Of a stretch of DNA of 64,000 bases, positions 17,290 through 24,970 are shown in pieces; the stretch's first letter is position 1; each line of letters begins with the position of its first letter. The position numbers were made by a program, and so were the translations under genes. Source of the DNA: Sphingomonas sp. R647 (GTDB lineage Bacteria; Pseudomonadota; Alphaproteobacteria; Sphingomonadales; Sphingomonadaceae); contig NZ_JAIQXT010000004.1 in assembly GCF_020177055.1 (NCBI RefSeq), positions 372,001 through 436,000 of the forward strand, given 5' to 3'. The notes beneath the pieces are model-generated. The model saw only the letters and a list, made by a program, of their open reading frames with translations, ran no database searches and was not told the origin of the DNA.

Positions 17290-18624
17290 CTAGCCGCGTA
17301 GCCGCTCGATCGCGCGGTCGCGGCCGATCAGGGGGAGCAGTGCCGCCATGTCCGGTCCCGAGTCGCGGCCGGTGAGCGCGCGGCGCAGCGGGTGGAACAG
17401 CGCGCGGCCCTTGCGCCCGGTCGCCTCTTTGAGCGCGCCGGTCAGCGCGTGCCAGGGGTCGGCAGTCCAGTCGATCGACGCGGCGACCTCCGCAGCGGTG
17501 GCGAGGAACGCGGAATCCTCGGCGTCGGGGGCGGCATCGACCGGCCCGGCGACCACCTGCCACCAGTCGCCCGCGCCCGTGACGGTTTCGAGGTTCGGGC
17601 GGATCGCGTCCCATGCCGCAGCGTCCATGCCATCCGGCAGCCGATCGGCGACGGCTTCAAACGGGAGCTGGTGGACGATGCGTGCATTGAGATGCGCGAG
17701 TTCGGCTTCGTCGAACCGCGCGGGCGCGCGGCCGAATCGGGCGAAGTCGAACCCGGCGATCAGCGGGGCGCGGTCGGCATGCGGTTCGACCGGGTCGCTG
17801 GTGCCAAGTCGCGCGAGCAGCGCGATGATCGCCTGCGGCTCCAGCCCGGTGTCGCGGAAGTGATCGCAGCCGAGCGAGCCGAGTCGCTTCGACAACTTCC
17901 CCTCGCTCCCGGTCAGCAGCGCCTCATGCGCGAAGGCGGGTGGGGCGGCATCGAGCGCGGCGAACATCTGGACCTGCGCGGCGGTGTTCGACACATGATC
18001 CTCGCCGCGCACGACATGGGTGATGCCCATGTCGATATCGTCGATGACCGAGGGCAGCAAATAGAGCCACGACCCGTCGGCGCGGCGGATGACCGGATCG
18101 CTCATCGTCGCCGGATCGAAGCGCTGGGGGCCGCGGATCAGGTCGGTCCATTCGATCGGCGCGCTTGCGTCGAGCTTGAAGCGCCAGTGCGGGCGGGTCC
18201 CCGTTGCCTCCAGCGCGGCGCGGTCGGCGTCGCTGAGCGCGAGCGCAGCGCGGTCGTAGATTGGGGGCAGGCCGCGCCCGAGCTGAATCTTGCGCTTGAG
18301 CTCCAGTTCCTGCTGGCTTTCATAGGCCGGATAGACGCGGCCCGCCGCGACGAGTTCGGCAAAGCGACGCTCGTACAGGTCGAAACGCTGCGACTGGCGC
18401 TCCTCGCCATCCGGATCGAGGCCGAGCCAGGCGAGATCGGCGCGAATCGCGTCGACATACGCCTCTTGCGAGCGCTCGGCATCGGTGTCGTCGATGCGCA
18501 GCAGGAAGCGCCCGCCGGTCTTGCGCGCCCACATCCAGTTATGGAGCGCGGTGCGGATATTGCCGACATGCAGGTGGCCGGTGGGGCTGGGCGCGAAGCG
18601 GGTGACGACGGGCGTGCTGGTCAT
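17290..18624 (-). CDS. gltX: Glutamyl-tRNA synthetase
   Basis: Class I aminoacyl-tRNA synthetase of 444 aa. The HIGH-type motif is in APSPTGHLHVGN and the KMSKS-type motif is KLSKR at residues 243-247. FLLRIDDTDAERS and VVRGEDHVSNT are also diagnostic. It lacks the four-cysteine zinc cluster seen in E. coli GltX (YPAYES at that place). Alphaproteobacteria often carry two GltX paralogs; which one charges tRNA-Gln here cannot be told. A tRNA gene lies divergently 87 bases away. Confidence 0.93.
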   Translation of the reverse strand: MTSTPVVTRFAPSPTGHLHVGNIRTALHNWMWARKTGGRFLLRIDDTDAERSQEAYVDAIRADLAWLGLDPDGEERQSQRFDLYERRFAELVAAGRVYPAYESQQELELKRKIQLGRGLPPIYDRAALALSDADRAALEATGTRPHWRFKLDASAPIEWTDLIRGPQRFDPATMSDPVIRRADGSWLYLLPSVIDDIDMGITHVVRGEDHVSNTAAQVQMFAALDAAPPAFAHEALLTGSEGKLSKRLGSLGCDHFRDTGLEPQAIIALLARLGTSDPVEPHADRAPLIAGFDFARFGRAPARFDEAELAHLNARIVHQLPFEAVADRLPDGMDAAAWDAIRPNLETVTGAGDWWQVVAGPVDAAPDAEDSAFLATAAEVAASIDWTADPWHALTGALKEATGRKGRALFHPLRRALTGRDSGPDMAALLPLIGRDRAIERLRG

Positions 18625-18711
18625 CCGCGCGCGCTAGCCGATTTGATGGCGCGATGGAAACCACCGCGCGTCTTTACGCGCGCGGCGGTTACGCCTATCG
18701 GGGCGCGGTCC

Positions 18712-18787
18712 GGGCGCTTAGCTCAGTTGGTAGAGCATCTCGTTTACACCGAGAGGGTCGGCGGTTCGAGCCCGTCAGCGCCCACCA
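18712..18787 (+). tRNA. tRNA-Val (anticodon TAC)
   Basis: A complete cloverleaf. The acceptor stem GGGCGCT/AGCGCCC (18712-18718 with 18777-18783) carries discriminator A and an encoded CCA (18785-18787). The D arm is GCTC...GAGC. The anticodon stem TCTCG/CGAGA has loop TTTACAC, giving TAC at positions 34-36, and the T arm is GGCGG-TTCGAGC-CCGTC with one G-T wobble. It decodes GUA and wobbles to other Val codons. Confidence 0.96.
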
Positions 18788-18815
18788 GATACTCCGGAAT
18801 TGGGTTCAGCCTACC

Positions 18816-19178
18816 TCAATTGGCGCTGATCGACGGCTTGCCCCCGGTCAGCTTCACCGTGAGATAGCTGTTGTCGCAGATATTGCCGTTGGCGAAGACC
18901 ATCGTCGTGGCATCTTCGAAGGTTGCGCGCACGTCATAGCGGCACTGGCTTGACGGCCGGTCGAGGCGCACGGTGGTTCGGGCACCCGGCTTGATCACCG
19001 GAGCGCGGCGCGCCGCCTCTTCCTCAAGCCCCGGTTTCCAATCGGTCGAGCCGGTCGGCGCGATCTCGACGGTCTTGATCGGCTTGCCGGTGCCGTTGAT
19101 CAGGACGAAATCCCAATCCTCGGCAAGTGCAGGTGACGCGACGAACAGGGCCAGCGTGAGCCCGGTCAAATAGTGCAT
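18816..19178 (-). CDS. Exported conserved hypothetical protein
   Basis: A 120-residue protein beginning with a Sec signal peptide (MHYLTGLTLALFVASPALA, cleavage likely before EDW). The mature part (WDFVLINGTGKPIKTVEIAP, WKPGLEEE, then CRYDVRATFEDATTMVFANGNICDNSYLTV) has two cysteines that may form a disulfide. No enzymatic motif. The start at 19178 is favoured by GGGGAGGG six bases upstream; an ATG two codons earlier (19184) directly abuts that sequence. The 19179-19285 gap shows nothing else. Confidence 0.78.
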   Translation of the reverse strand: MHYLTGLTLALFVASPALAEDWDFVLINGTGKPIKTVEIAPTGSTDWKPGLEEEAARRAPVIKPGARTTVRLDRPSSQCRYDVRATFEDATTMVFANGNICDNSYLTVKLTGGKPSISAN

Positions 19179-19285
19179 TGGCATCCCTCCCCTAAAAGGA
19201 CGAAGGCCAGCATGCGCCTGCTCGCGGCACGACGCAAGATAGGGGGAAATGCGGATGGCCGTGCGTGCAGGAGCGCCCGGCGACG

Positions 19286-19855
19286 CTAAAGCGACCGGAC
19301 AAGTCGGGTGGCGCAGGCGATCCAAGGCGGGTCGGCGACGACCTGTTGCCGCGCACCGGGGCCGAGCGGGAGGATGTTGAGCCGTCCGCCTTCGCCCTCA
19401 TGCGCGATCAGGCGGCCGAACAGGAAGCGGCCCGCCGGGCGGGGGATCAGCACGTCGCGGTTGAGCGCCTGACCAAATGCAGCCGGCGCGAGGCGGTGGC
19501 ACCAGATCTCGTCGCCTGCGCGATAGTCGCCGATGCTGCCACTGACCGTGACCGCCACCAGATCGGGCTCTGCGATCGGCGGCACGACCGTGGCGGGGCG
19601 GCGCAGCGCCTGTGCCCCGGTCGAATCGAGGCTGGCGGCGACCGGGATGTCGGGGCGGTCGGGCAGGCGAACGAGGTCGGCGGCATCGACGCCGAGCGCA
19701 GCGGCGATGCGGTTGAGCCAGACGACCGATACCGTGCGGGTGCCGGTCTCAAGCCGCCCGATCGTCTGCGCCGTGGTGGGCGGATCGCAGCGCTGTGCCA
19801 CTCCTTCCAACGTCAGGCCCTTGGCGCGGCGGACTTCGCGGATCGCGGTGATCAA
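19286..19855 (-). CDS. XRE-family regulator with LexA/S24-like C-terminal domain
   Basis: The N-terminal helix-turn-helix (ITAIREVRRAKGLTLEGVAQ, then TAQTIGRLETGTRTVS and WLNRIAAALGVDAADLVRL) is followed by a region resembling the S24/signal-peptidase fold of phage repressors (SIGDYRAGDEIWCHRL, FLFGRLIAHEGEGGRLNILPL). No Ser-Lys catalytic dyad is evident. The start was placed at TTG 19855, six bases after AGGAG; the ATG at 19903 would put a perfect palindrome inside the coding region. 189 aa. Divergent from the DUF6456 gene. Confidence 0.8.
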   Translation of the reverse strand: MITAIREVRRAKGLTLEGVAQRCDPPTTAQTIGRLETGTRTVSVVWLNRIAAALGVDAADLVRLPDRPDIPVAASLDSTGAQALRRPATVVPPIAEPDLVAVTVSGSIGDYRAGDEIWCHRLAPAAFGQALNRDVLIPRPAGRFLFGRLIAHEGEGGRLNILPLGPGARQQVVADPPWIACATRLVRSL

Positions 19856-19868
19856 TGGCGGCTCCTGA

Positions 19869-19883
19869 TAACCGATACGGTTA
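19869..19883. promoter_or_regulatory. Palindromic operator candidate for the XRE regulator
   Basis: TAACCG-ATA-CGGTTA is a perfect 6-bp palindrome 14 bases upstream of the proposed TTG start, in the 93-base region shared with the divergent DUF6456 gene. Size and symmetry suit an XRE-type dimer, so autoregulation is a reasonable inference. Confidence 0.45.
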
Positions 19884-19948
19884 AACTTCTTTCCTACAAG
19901 CATGACTCAATGGCAAGTCCGATTCGCGGGCGTGTGAAGGAGTGGCGA

Positions 19949-20428
19949 ATGCGGGAACTGGTCGAGCGGACGATCGAGGATGGCCAAGTGGTGCGGCACG
20001 CCCCGGTGCGGCGAGCGGGGCGAAGGGTAACGGTCAACGATGCCGAATCGCCGCTGGCGTGGCTGCGGGCGCGGGGGATGGTCGATGCGCGCCAGTTCGA
20101 GGCGGGCGAGCGACTGCGCGACGATTACGAGATGGCGGCGCTGGGACCGCGCGTGACGATGCGCTGGGACGCGGCACCTGCGGCGCGGCGCGGGGGCGGG
20201 CCGGGTGTCGGACTCGACCCGACCGAGGCGCAGATCGCGGCGAAGCGACGGTTCGACGCGGCGATTGCGGCGGCGGGGCGGGGGCTGGCGGATATCTTGT
20301 GGCGGGTGATCTGTGCCGGGGAAAGCGTCCCGGTGGCGGAAAAGGCGCTGGCGTGGCCGGCGCGGGCGGGTCGGCTGGTGCTCACCCTCGCGCTCGACCG
20401 GCTGGCGGATCATTATCGCTTGCCGTGA
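19949..20428 (+). CDS. DUF6456-type protein
   Basis: A 159-residue basic protein. VNDAESPLAWLRARGMVDARQFEAGERLRDDYEMAALGPRVTMRWD (positions about 38-83) and the C-terminal CAGESVPVAEKALAWPARAG segment match a conserved sphingomonad/alphaproteobacterial family annotated as DUF6456, partly helix-turn-helix-like at the C-terminus (EKALAWPARAGRLVLTLALDRLADHY). The start ATG 19949 has AAGGAG seven bases before it; an upstream ATG at 19910 lacks one. Function unknown; proximity to the XRE gene suggests regulation. Confidence 0.75.
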   Translation: MRELVERTIEDGQVVRHAPVRRAGRRVTVNDAESPLAWLRARGMVDARQFEAGERLRDDYEMAALGPRVTMRWDAAPAARRGGGPGVGLDPTEAQIAAKRRFDAAIAAAGRGLADILWRVICAGESVPVAEKALAWPARAGRLVLTLALDRLADHYRLP

Positions 20429-20432
20429 CCGG

Positions 20433-20903
20433 TCAATTCGTGACGAGCAGCACGTCAGTAGCGTCGGTGCCGCGATTGGCAACGCGGGCGATGAGTGGGC
20501 CACCACCCGCGGGGATGCGGCAGGCGAGCACGGCACCGCCACTCGTGTCGCTGCACAATTGGCGGCCTGCGGAGTCGAGGATCGTAAGCGCAACGGGACT
20601 GATTCCGATCCGCCGGACGGCAATTGTTGCAGCTGCGTCGGCGTTGCGGGAGATGGGCAGTGACCAGCTTGCGCCGCCGGGAACGGTGTGACGGATAGAG
20701 ATCGGGCCGGCGCCGAGCACTCCGCGCGACGCTTCGGCCTCTGCCGCTTCGACCTCGGCAAGCAGACGGGGATCGCTTCCCGCCAGCGTTCGGGCTTCGG
20801 CGCGCATCTCGCTGCCGGTCACGGGGCGTGGGCGATCTTCGCCACGAACGGGTAGCGCGGCGACGGTGAGCGCGATGGCGATCAAGCGCAGGGCGGCGCG
20901 CAT
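20433..20903 (-). CDS. Exported hypothetical protein, last gene of DUF2339 operon
   Basis: A 156-residue protein with signal peptide MRAALRLIAIALTVAALPVRG. An EMRAEARTLAGSDPRLLAEVEAAE helix is followed by a beta-rich domain (SIRHTVPGGASWSLPISRN, SPVALTILDSAGRQLCSD, LACRIPAGGGPLIARVANRG). The last part reads like a small all-beta C-terminal domain with two cysteines. The helical segment resembles one in the upstream neighbour. Gap to the neighbour is 3 bases. No function recognised. Confidence 0.7.
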   Translation of the reverse strand: MRAALRLIAIALTVAALPVRGEDRPRPVTGSEMRAEARTLAGSDPRLLAEVEAAEAEASRGVLGAGPISIRHTVPGGASWSLPISRNADAAATIAVRRIGISPVALTILDSAGRQLCSDTSGGAVLACRIPAGGGPLIARVANRGTDATDVLLVTN

Positions 20904-20906
20904 CGG

Positions 20907-21332
20907 TCAGGCCGCGCTGGCGGGGCGGGGGCCGGTCCAGGCCGGCGTACCGACGCGGAACCGGACCTGCGGCGCAGGGGTGGCGGACAGGCCGATGCCG
21001 TTGCCGCGATAGCCGACGACCCAGCTTTCGGCGGCGTAGCAATTACCGCGGGCGGGGCGGGCATAGCCGTACTGCACGGCGTCGATCTCGGCGAGCATCG
21101 CGGGATCACTGCGGGCGAGCAGGCGGGCTTCGGCATAGAGCGCGGGGGCGGTAGTTGCGCCGCGGACGAACATCCTGCGGGGAAGAGTGGCGAGCAGCTT
21201 GGCCGCTTCGAGCATCGCCAGCGGATCCTGTGCGGCGCGGGCGTAGCTGGCGAGCTCACCCGACAGCGCGATGTTGCGGGCGGCGTCGAGATCGGTGTCG
21301 GCGGGGTCGACGATGTGGACGGTGCGGGTCAT
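20907..21332 (-). CDS. Hypothetical protein, middle gene of DUF2339 operon
   Basis: A 141-residue protein without signal peptide or membrane helix. ALYAEARLLARSDPAMLAEIDAVQYGYA repeats the helix pattern AEAR-LA-SDP-LLAEI/V found in the next gene. The C-terminus (NCYAAESWVVGYRGNGIGLSATPAPQVRFRVG) is beta-like. It starts 41 bases downstream of the DUF2339 gene and precedes the exported protein by 3 bases. No known family recognised. Confidence 0.65.
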   Translation of the reverse strand: MTRTVHIVDPADTDLDAARNIALSGELASYARAAQDPLAMLEAAKLLATLPRRMFVRGATTAPALYAEARLLARSDPAMLAEIDAVQYGYARPARGNCYAAESWVVGYRGNGIGLSATPAPQVRFRVGTPAWTGPRPASAA

Positions 21333-21373
21333 CTGGGCCTCCTGTTGCTGTGAGGCCGTTGATGCCGTGCGGG

Positions 21374-23833
21374 TCAGGCGCCCGCCACTGACGCTTTCGG
21401 TCGCGCGGCGAGGAAGCGGCGATAGACCCAGCCGATTCCGATCAGCGCGATGCCGAGGCCGAGGAAGGAGAGGATGCGGAGCAGCCCGTCGAGTGCGGCA
21501 GCATCGATCAGGAACACCTTGACCGTAACGAAGGTGAGCAGGCCCAGCCCGGCAAGGCGCAGGTCGCGGCTGCCCGAACGGATGCCCAGCGTCAGCCCGG
21601 CCAGCGCGACGAGGAGGAGAGCGGCCGAATAGCCGTAATTTTCTCCGGTTCCGATCGGGCCGGTGATGATGCCGCCATGCGCGGCCTGACGGACGGCGGC
21701 GAGGGTGGCGACCAAGGCGGCGGCGATGGCGGCGCGGGTCGCCAGCGGCTGGGGCAGGAAGCGGTAGAGCCAGAAACCGGCGAGCGCGAAATGCAGCGCG
21801 AGCGGGAAGAAGCTGACCTGCTGCGCGACGAAGACGGGGTTGAGGACGACTAGGTCGAACCAGAGCAGGCGGCCGAGCGCGAGGCCGAACAACACGGGCG
21901 CGATGGCGGGGCGTCGGGTCTGGAGCACGAACGCAGCGGCGAACAGGGTGTGGGTGATCGCCGCGCGCTCGATGAAGCCGAGGCTTTCGAAGCGCATGTC
22001 GCTGGCAATGGCGAGCGGGAGCTTGGCGAGATGGTAGAGCAGCAGCAGCGCGGCGGCGATGCCGATGCCGAGCGCTGCATTGCGCAGCCGGCCGAACTGG
22101 CGCGAATCCGGGGCGAGCAGCGCGATGGTGGCGATCAGCGGGAGGAGCGCGCGGAGTGCTTCGGCGAGGGGTGGCAGGAGGGGATAGGTGACGCCTTCAC
22201 CGGCGAGCGACTGGGCGATGAGCAGGGCATAGTCGAGGATCGGCTCGATCGCGGCAAACAGGATCGCGGCGATGCCGAGGGCGGGCAGGGTGAGCAGCGC
22301 GCGGTCGCCGGTGTAACTCGCCCACAGGCCAAGACCGATCGTGGCGAGGGCGAAGATGGCCCCGATCCATTCGATCGCGACCAGCTGGCCGGCGGCGGTG
22401 GCGAACAGGATCGCCGCGGCGAGCGCTCCGCCGATGAGGCCGGGGTCGTTACTGTCGATCGTGGTGCGGCGGCGCCAGCTGACGAAAGCGGCGAGCGCGG
22501 CGGCGATGAACTCGAGGATTGACCATTGCCAGTCGGCGAGGCGCGATGGCTCAAGCAGGTTGGCGAGCAGCAGCGGTCCGGCGATGCTGCCGAGCGCGAT
22601 CACGGCCCAGCTGCGCGCACGGTCGAGCAGGGCGAGGCCGGGCGCGGCGAAGAGCAAGGCGAGGACCGGCGCGGCGATAAAGGTCGCGCCGTGGTCCGGG
22701 GCGACCAACGCTGCGGCGAGCAGGACCAGCGAGAGGCCGAGTGCGGCGAGCGCGCCGGGCAAATGGCGTCCGTCTCGCCAGGCGAGGAAAAGCGCGGCGG
22801 CGGCGAGGACGAGGTAGAAGCTCCACGCAAAGCCGTCGAAGGTCAGCGCGGGGGCGAAGATCAGCAGCTGGATAAGGCCGGCGACCAGTGGGGCTGTGCG
22901 CAGCCACGCGCTGGTGATCCCGGCGCGCGGGAGGGCGAGGGTGGCGGCAAGCGCGAGGGCGATGACGAAGGCGGCTGGGCCGGTCAATCGGGTCGGCTCC
23001 AGCGCGACGAGCAGGAAATTCACCCAGCCAAAGCCGACCACCGTGGCGGCGAGCGCGAGCCAGCCCCAGCCGCGGTGGATCGCCAGGCCGAAGAGTGCTG
23101 CGGTGAACAGGCCGAGATAGGCGAGCAGCGGGCCAATTCCCGCTGCGTCATAACCGGCGACTAGCGGCGCCACGAAGCCTCCGGCGAGCGCCAGCACTGC
23201 GGTGGGCGGGCCATGGCGCAGCGCGAGGAACAGGCCGAGCGCGGTCACGCCGATCATCAGGATGAAGGCGGGGAGCGGGCCGATTAGGTTGTAAAGCGCG
23301 GCGGCGATGTAGAGCGTCGCGTAGCTGCTGGCGATGCCCGCGCCGGCGAGTGCCTGGGCGATGCGCGGATCTTCGGCGACGGCGGGGATGCGGCGGGCGG
23401 CTTCGCTCGCGCCGACGAGGATGATCGCAAAGAGCGCGGCGAGGATGGTGCGGACTGCTGGGGTGAGCAGGCCGATTTCGACGGCGTAGCGGACGAGGAA
23501 GAAGCCCGCGACGACCAAGGCGACCGCGCCGATCCAGACGGGCAGGCGTGCGCCGATCAGCGATTCCAGGCTGGGGCGGTCGGGCTCCGGTTCGGGCGTG
23601 GGGGCGGGCGGTGGTGGCGGGGCGTCGACGCGCTTGACCGGCGGAGTGATGGCGGGGGGCGGTGGCGCGACCATCGCGACGGGAGCGGGTTCGGTCACGC
23701 GGGTGGGCTGGGGCTGTGCGCGTGGGGCGCTTTCGAGCCACTCGATCCGGCGTGTCAGGGCGCGTAGTCGCTGGCCCTGCGCCATCGCGATGATGCCGAG
23801 TGCGACCACGGCGAGGAACAATATGCCGTCCAT
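21374..23833 (-). CDS. DUF2339 polytopic membrane protein
   Basis: An 819-residue protein. It has one N-terminal helix, a short coiled segment (QRLRALTRRIEWLES), a long proline-rich linker, then SLESLIGARLPVWIGAVALVVAGFFLVRY, the typical DUF2339 entry, followed by well over twenty hydrophobic helices to the end. The family's role is unknown; a cell-envelope or transport function is often supposed. The start at MDGILFLAVV (23833) excludes an upstream non-hydrophobic extension. Heads a three-gene operon and diverges from the dapF-like gene. Confidence 0.87.
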   Translation of the reverse strand: MDGILFLAVVALGIIAMAQGQRLRALTRRIEWLESAPRAQPQPTRVTEPAPVAMVAPPPPAITPPVKRVDAPPPPPAPTPEPEPDRPSLESLIGARLPVWIGAVALVVAGFFLVRYAVEIGLLTPAVRTILAALFAIILVGASEAARRIPAVAEDPRIAQALAGAGIASSYATLYIAAALYNLIGPLPAFILMIGVTALGLFLALRHGPPTAVLALAGGFVAPLVAGYDAAGIGPLLAYLGLFTAALFGLAIHRGWGWLALAATVVGFGWVNFLLVALEPTRLTGPAAFVIALALAATLALPRAGITSAWLRTAPLVAGLIQLLIFAPALTFDGFAWSFYLVLAAAALFLAWRDGRHLPGALAALGLSLVLLAAALVAPDHGATFIAAPVLALLFAAPGLALLDRARSWAVIALGSIAGPLLLANLLEPSRLADWQWSILEFIAAALAAFVSWRRRTTIDSNDPGLIGGALAAAILFATAAGQLVAIEWIGAIFALATIGLGLWASYTGDRALLTLPALGIAAILFAAIEPILDYALLIAQSLAGEGVTYPLLPPLAEALRALLPLIATIALLAPDSRQFGRLRNAALGIGIAAALLLLYHLAKLPLAIASDMRFESLGFIERAAITHTLFAAAFVLQTRRPAIAPVLFGLALGRLLWFDLVVLNPVFVAQQVSFFPLALHFALAGFWLYRFLPQPLATRAAIAAALVATLAAVRQAAHGGIITGPIGTGENYGYSAALLLVALAGLTLGIRSGSRDLRLAGLGLLTFVTVKVFLIDAAALDGLLRILSFLGLGIALIGIGWVYRRFLAARPKASVAGA

Positions 23834-23937
23834 TCCGGATCTTGTGGCAGCTTGGCCGCACGCGCGCCAGAGCGGGTTTGCGGACGGCAAGACGAACTGC
23901 AGTTGCGCCGAGTTCGCGGTGGCGTAGATGTCACCGG

Positions 23938-24882
23938 ATGGAACTGAACTTTTTGAAATGTCATGGGTCGGCGAATGACTTCTGTCTGATCGACAGCCGC
24001 GACCTGGATCTGGATGATGCGAGTTGGGGGCGGATTGCTCGGGCGTTGAGCGATCGTGACGGGCCGGTGGGGGCGGATGGGATTTTGTTGCTGACCGCGG
24101 GCGATGCCGGGTCGGATTTTTCGATGCGGGTCATCAATGCAGATGGGTCCGAACCAGAGACCTGCTTGAATGGGTTGCGGTGTGTGGCGCGCGCCGGGTT
24201 TGAGGCGCTTGGGCTGGATGCGGCGCGGGTGCGGTTGAAGACGAGTGGGGCGCAGGTGGCGCGCGAGGATAGCCTTGCTCCCGGCGTTTATACCGTGCGC
24301 GAGACCGTGGGGCCGGTGGCGATCGATCCGGCGGCGGTGGGTATTCGGGTTGCTGCTCCGGTGATCGACGCGGTGGTGCCGGGGTTGCCGAGCGGGCGCG
24401 CCTTTACTGCGCTGGCGATGCCCAACCCGCATCTGATCGCGTTTGTCGATAAGGTGGACGTTGATGAGCTGGTTGCGCTGGGCACCTGGTGCGAGGCGGG
24501 GCCGGAACTGCTGGTCGATCGCGCCAATGTGAGCTTTGTCGAAGTGCGCGGCGATGACCTGTTCGTCCAAACGTTCGAGCGTGGGGTCGGGCTGACCAAT
24601 GCGTGTGGAAGCGCGATGGCGGCGTCGGCGCATGCCGCGGGGCTGACCGGGCGGCTGCCGTTCGGGGCGTGGCTGACGGTGTTCAACCCCGGTGGCCGCG
24701 TGCGCGCGCGGGCCGAGGGGCCGGCGGGCGGCGACGCGGTGACGATCGCGGGCAATGCGACGTTCGAATGGGACGGCGTGATCGAGGTGGACCCGGCGAC
24801 CGGCGCGGCGGGCGCGCTGCGCGTGGTGCGGCGGCGTGAGGATGAGGTCGCGGCCTGGGCGGCGGCGGTCGGGGCGCCCTGA
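23938..24882 (+). CDS. Diaminopimelate epimerase-like protein
   Basis: A 314-residue DapF-fold protein. Both catalytic cysteines are in place: the first in NADGSEPETCLNGLRC and the second in GLTNACGSAMAASA. The GSANDFCLIDSRDL start, PNPHLIAFVD and NVSFVEV agree with the family. The canonical motifs would read CGNGxR and CGTGA; here the residues after each Cys are altered (CLNG, CGSA), so it may be a DapF paralog with another substrate. DapF converts LL- to meso-diaminopimelate for lysine and peptidoglycan. Start ATG at 23938. Confidence 0.78.
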   Translation: MELNFLKCHGSANDFCLIDSRDLDLDDASWGRIARALSDRDGPVGADGILLLTAGDAGSDFSMRVINADGSEPETCLNGLRCVARAGFEALGLDAARVRLKTSGAQVAREDSLAPGVYTVRETVGPVAIDPAAVGIRVAAPVIDAVVPGLPSGRAFTALAMPNPHLIAFVDKVDVDELVALGTWCEAGPELLVDRANVSFVEVRGDDLFVQTFERGVGLTNACGSAMAASAHAAGLTGRLPFGAWLTVFNPGGRVRARAEGPAGGDAVTIAGNATFEWDGVIEVDPATGAAGALRVVRRREDEVAAWAAAVGAP

Positions 24883-24970
24883 CGCCTCGACCTTGGCGTT
24901 CTGCGCCAATAGGAACAGGCGACGATGCGAAGGGCGGCGAGGTCCGACCCCGGTTCGAGGAGAGAGACTG

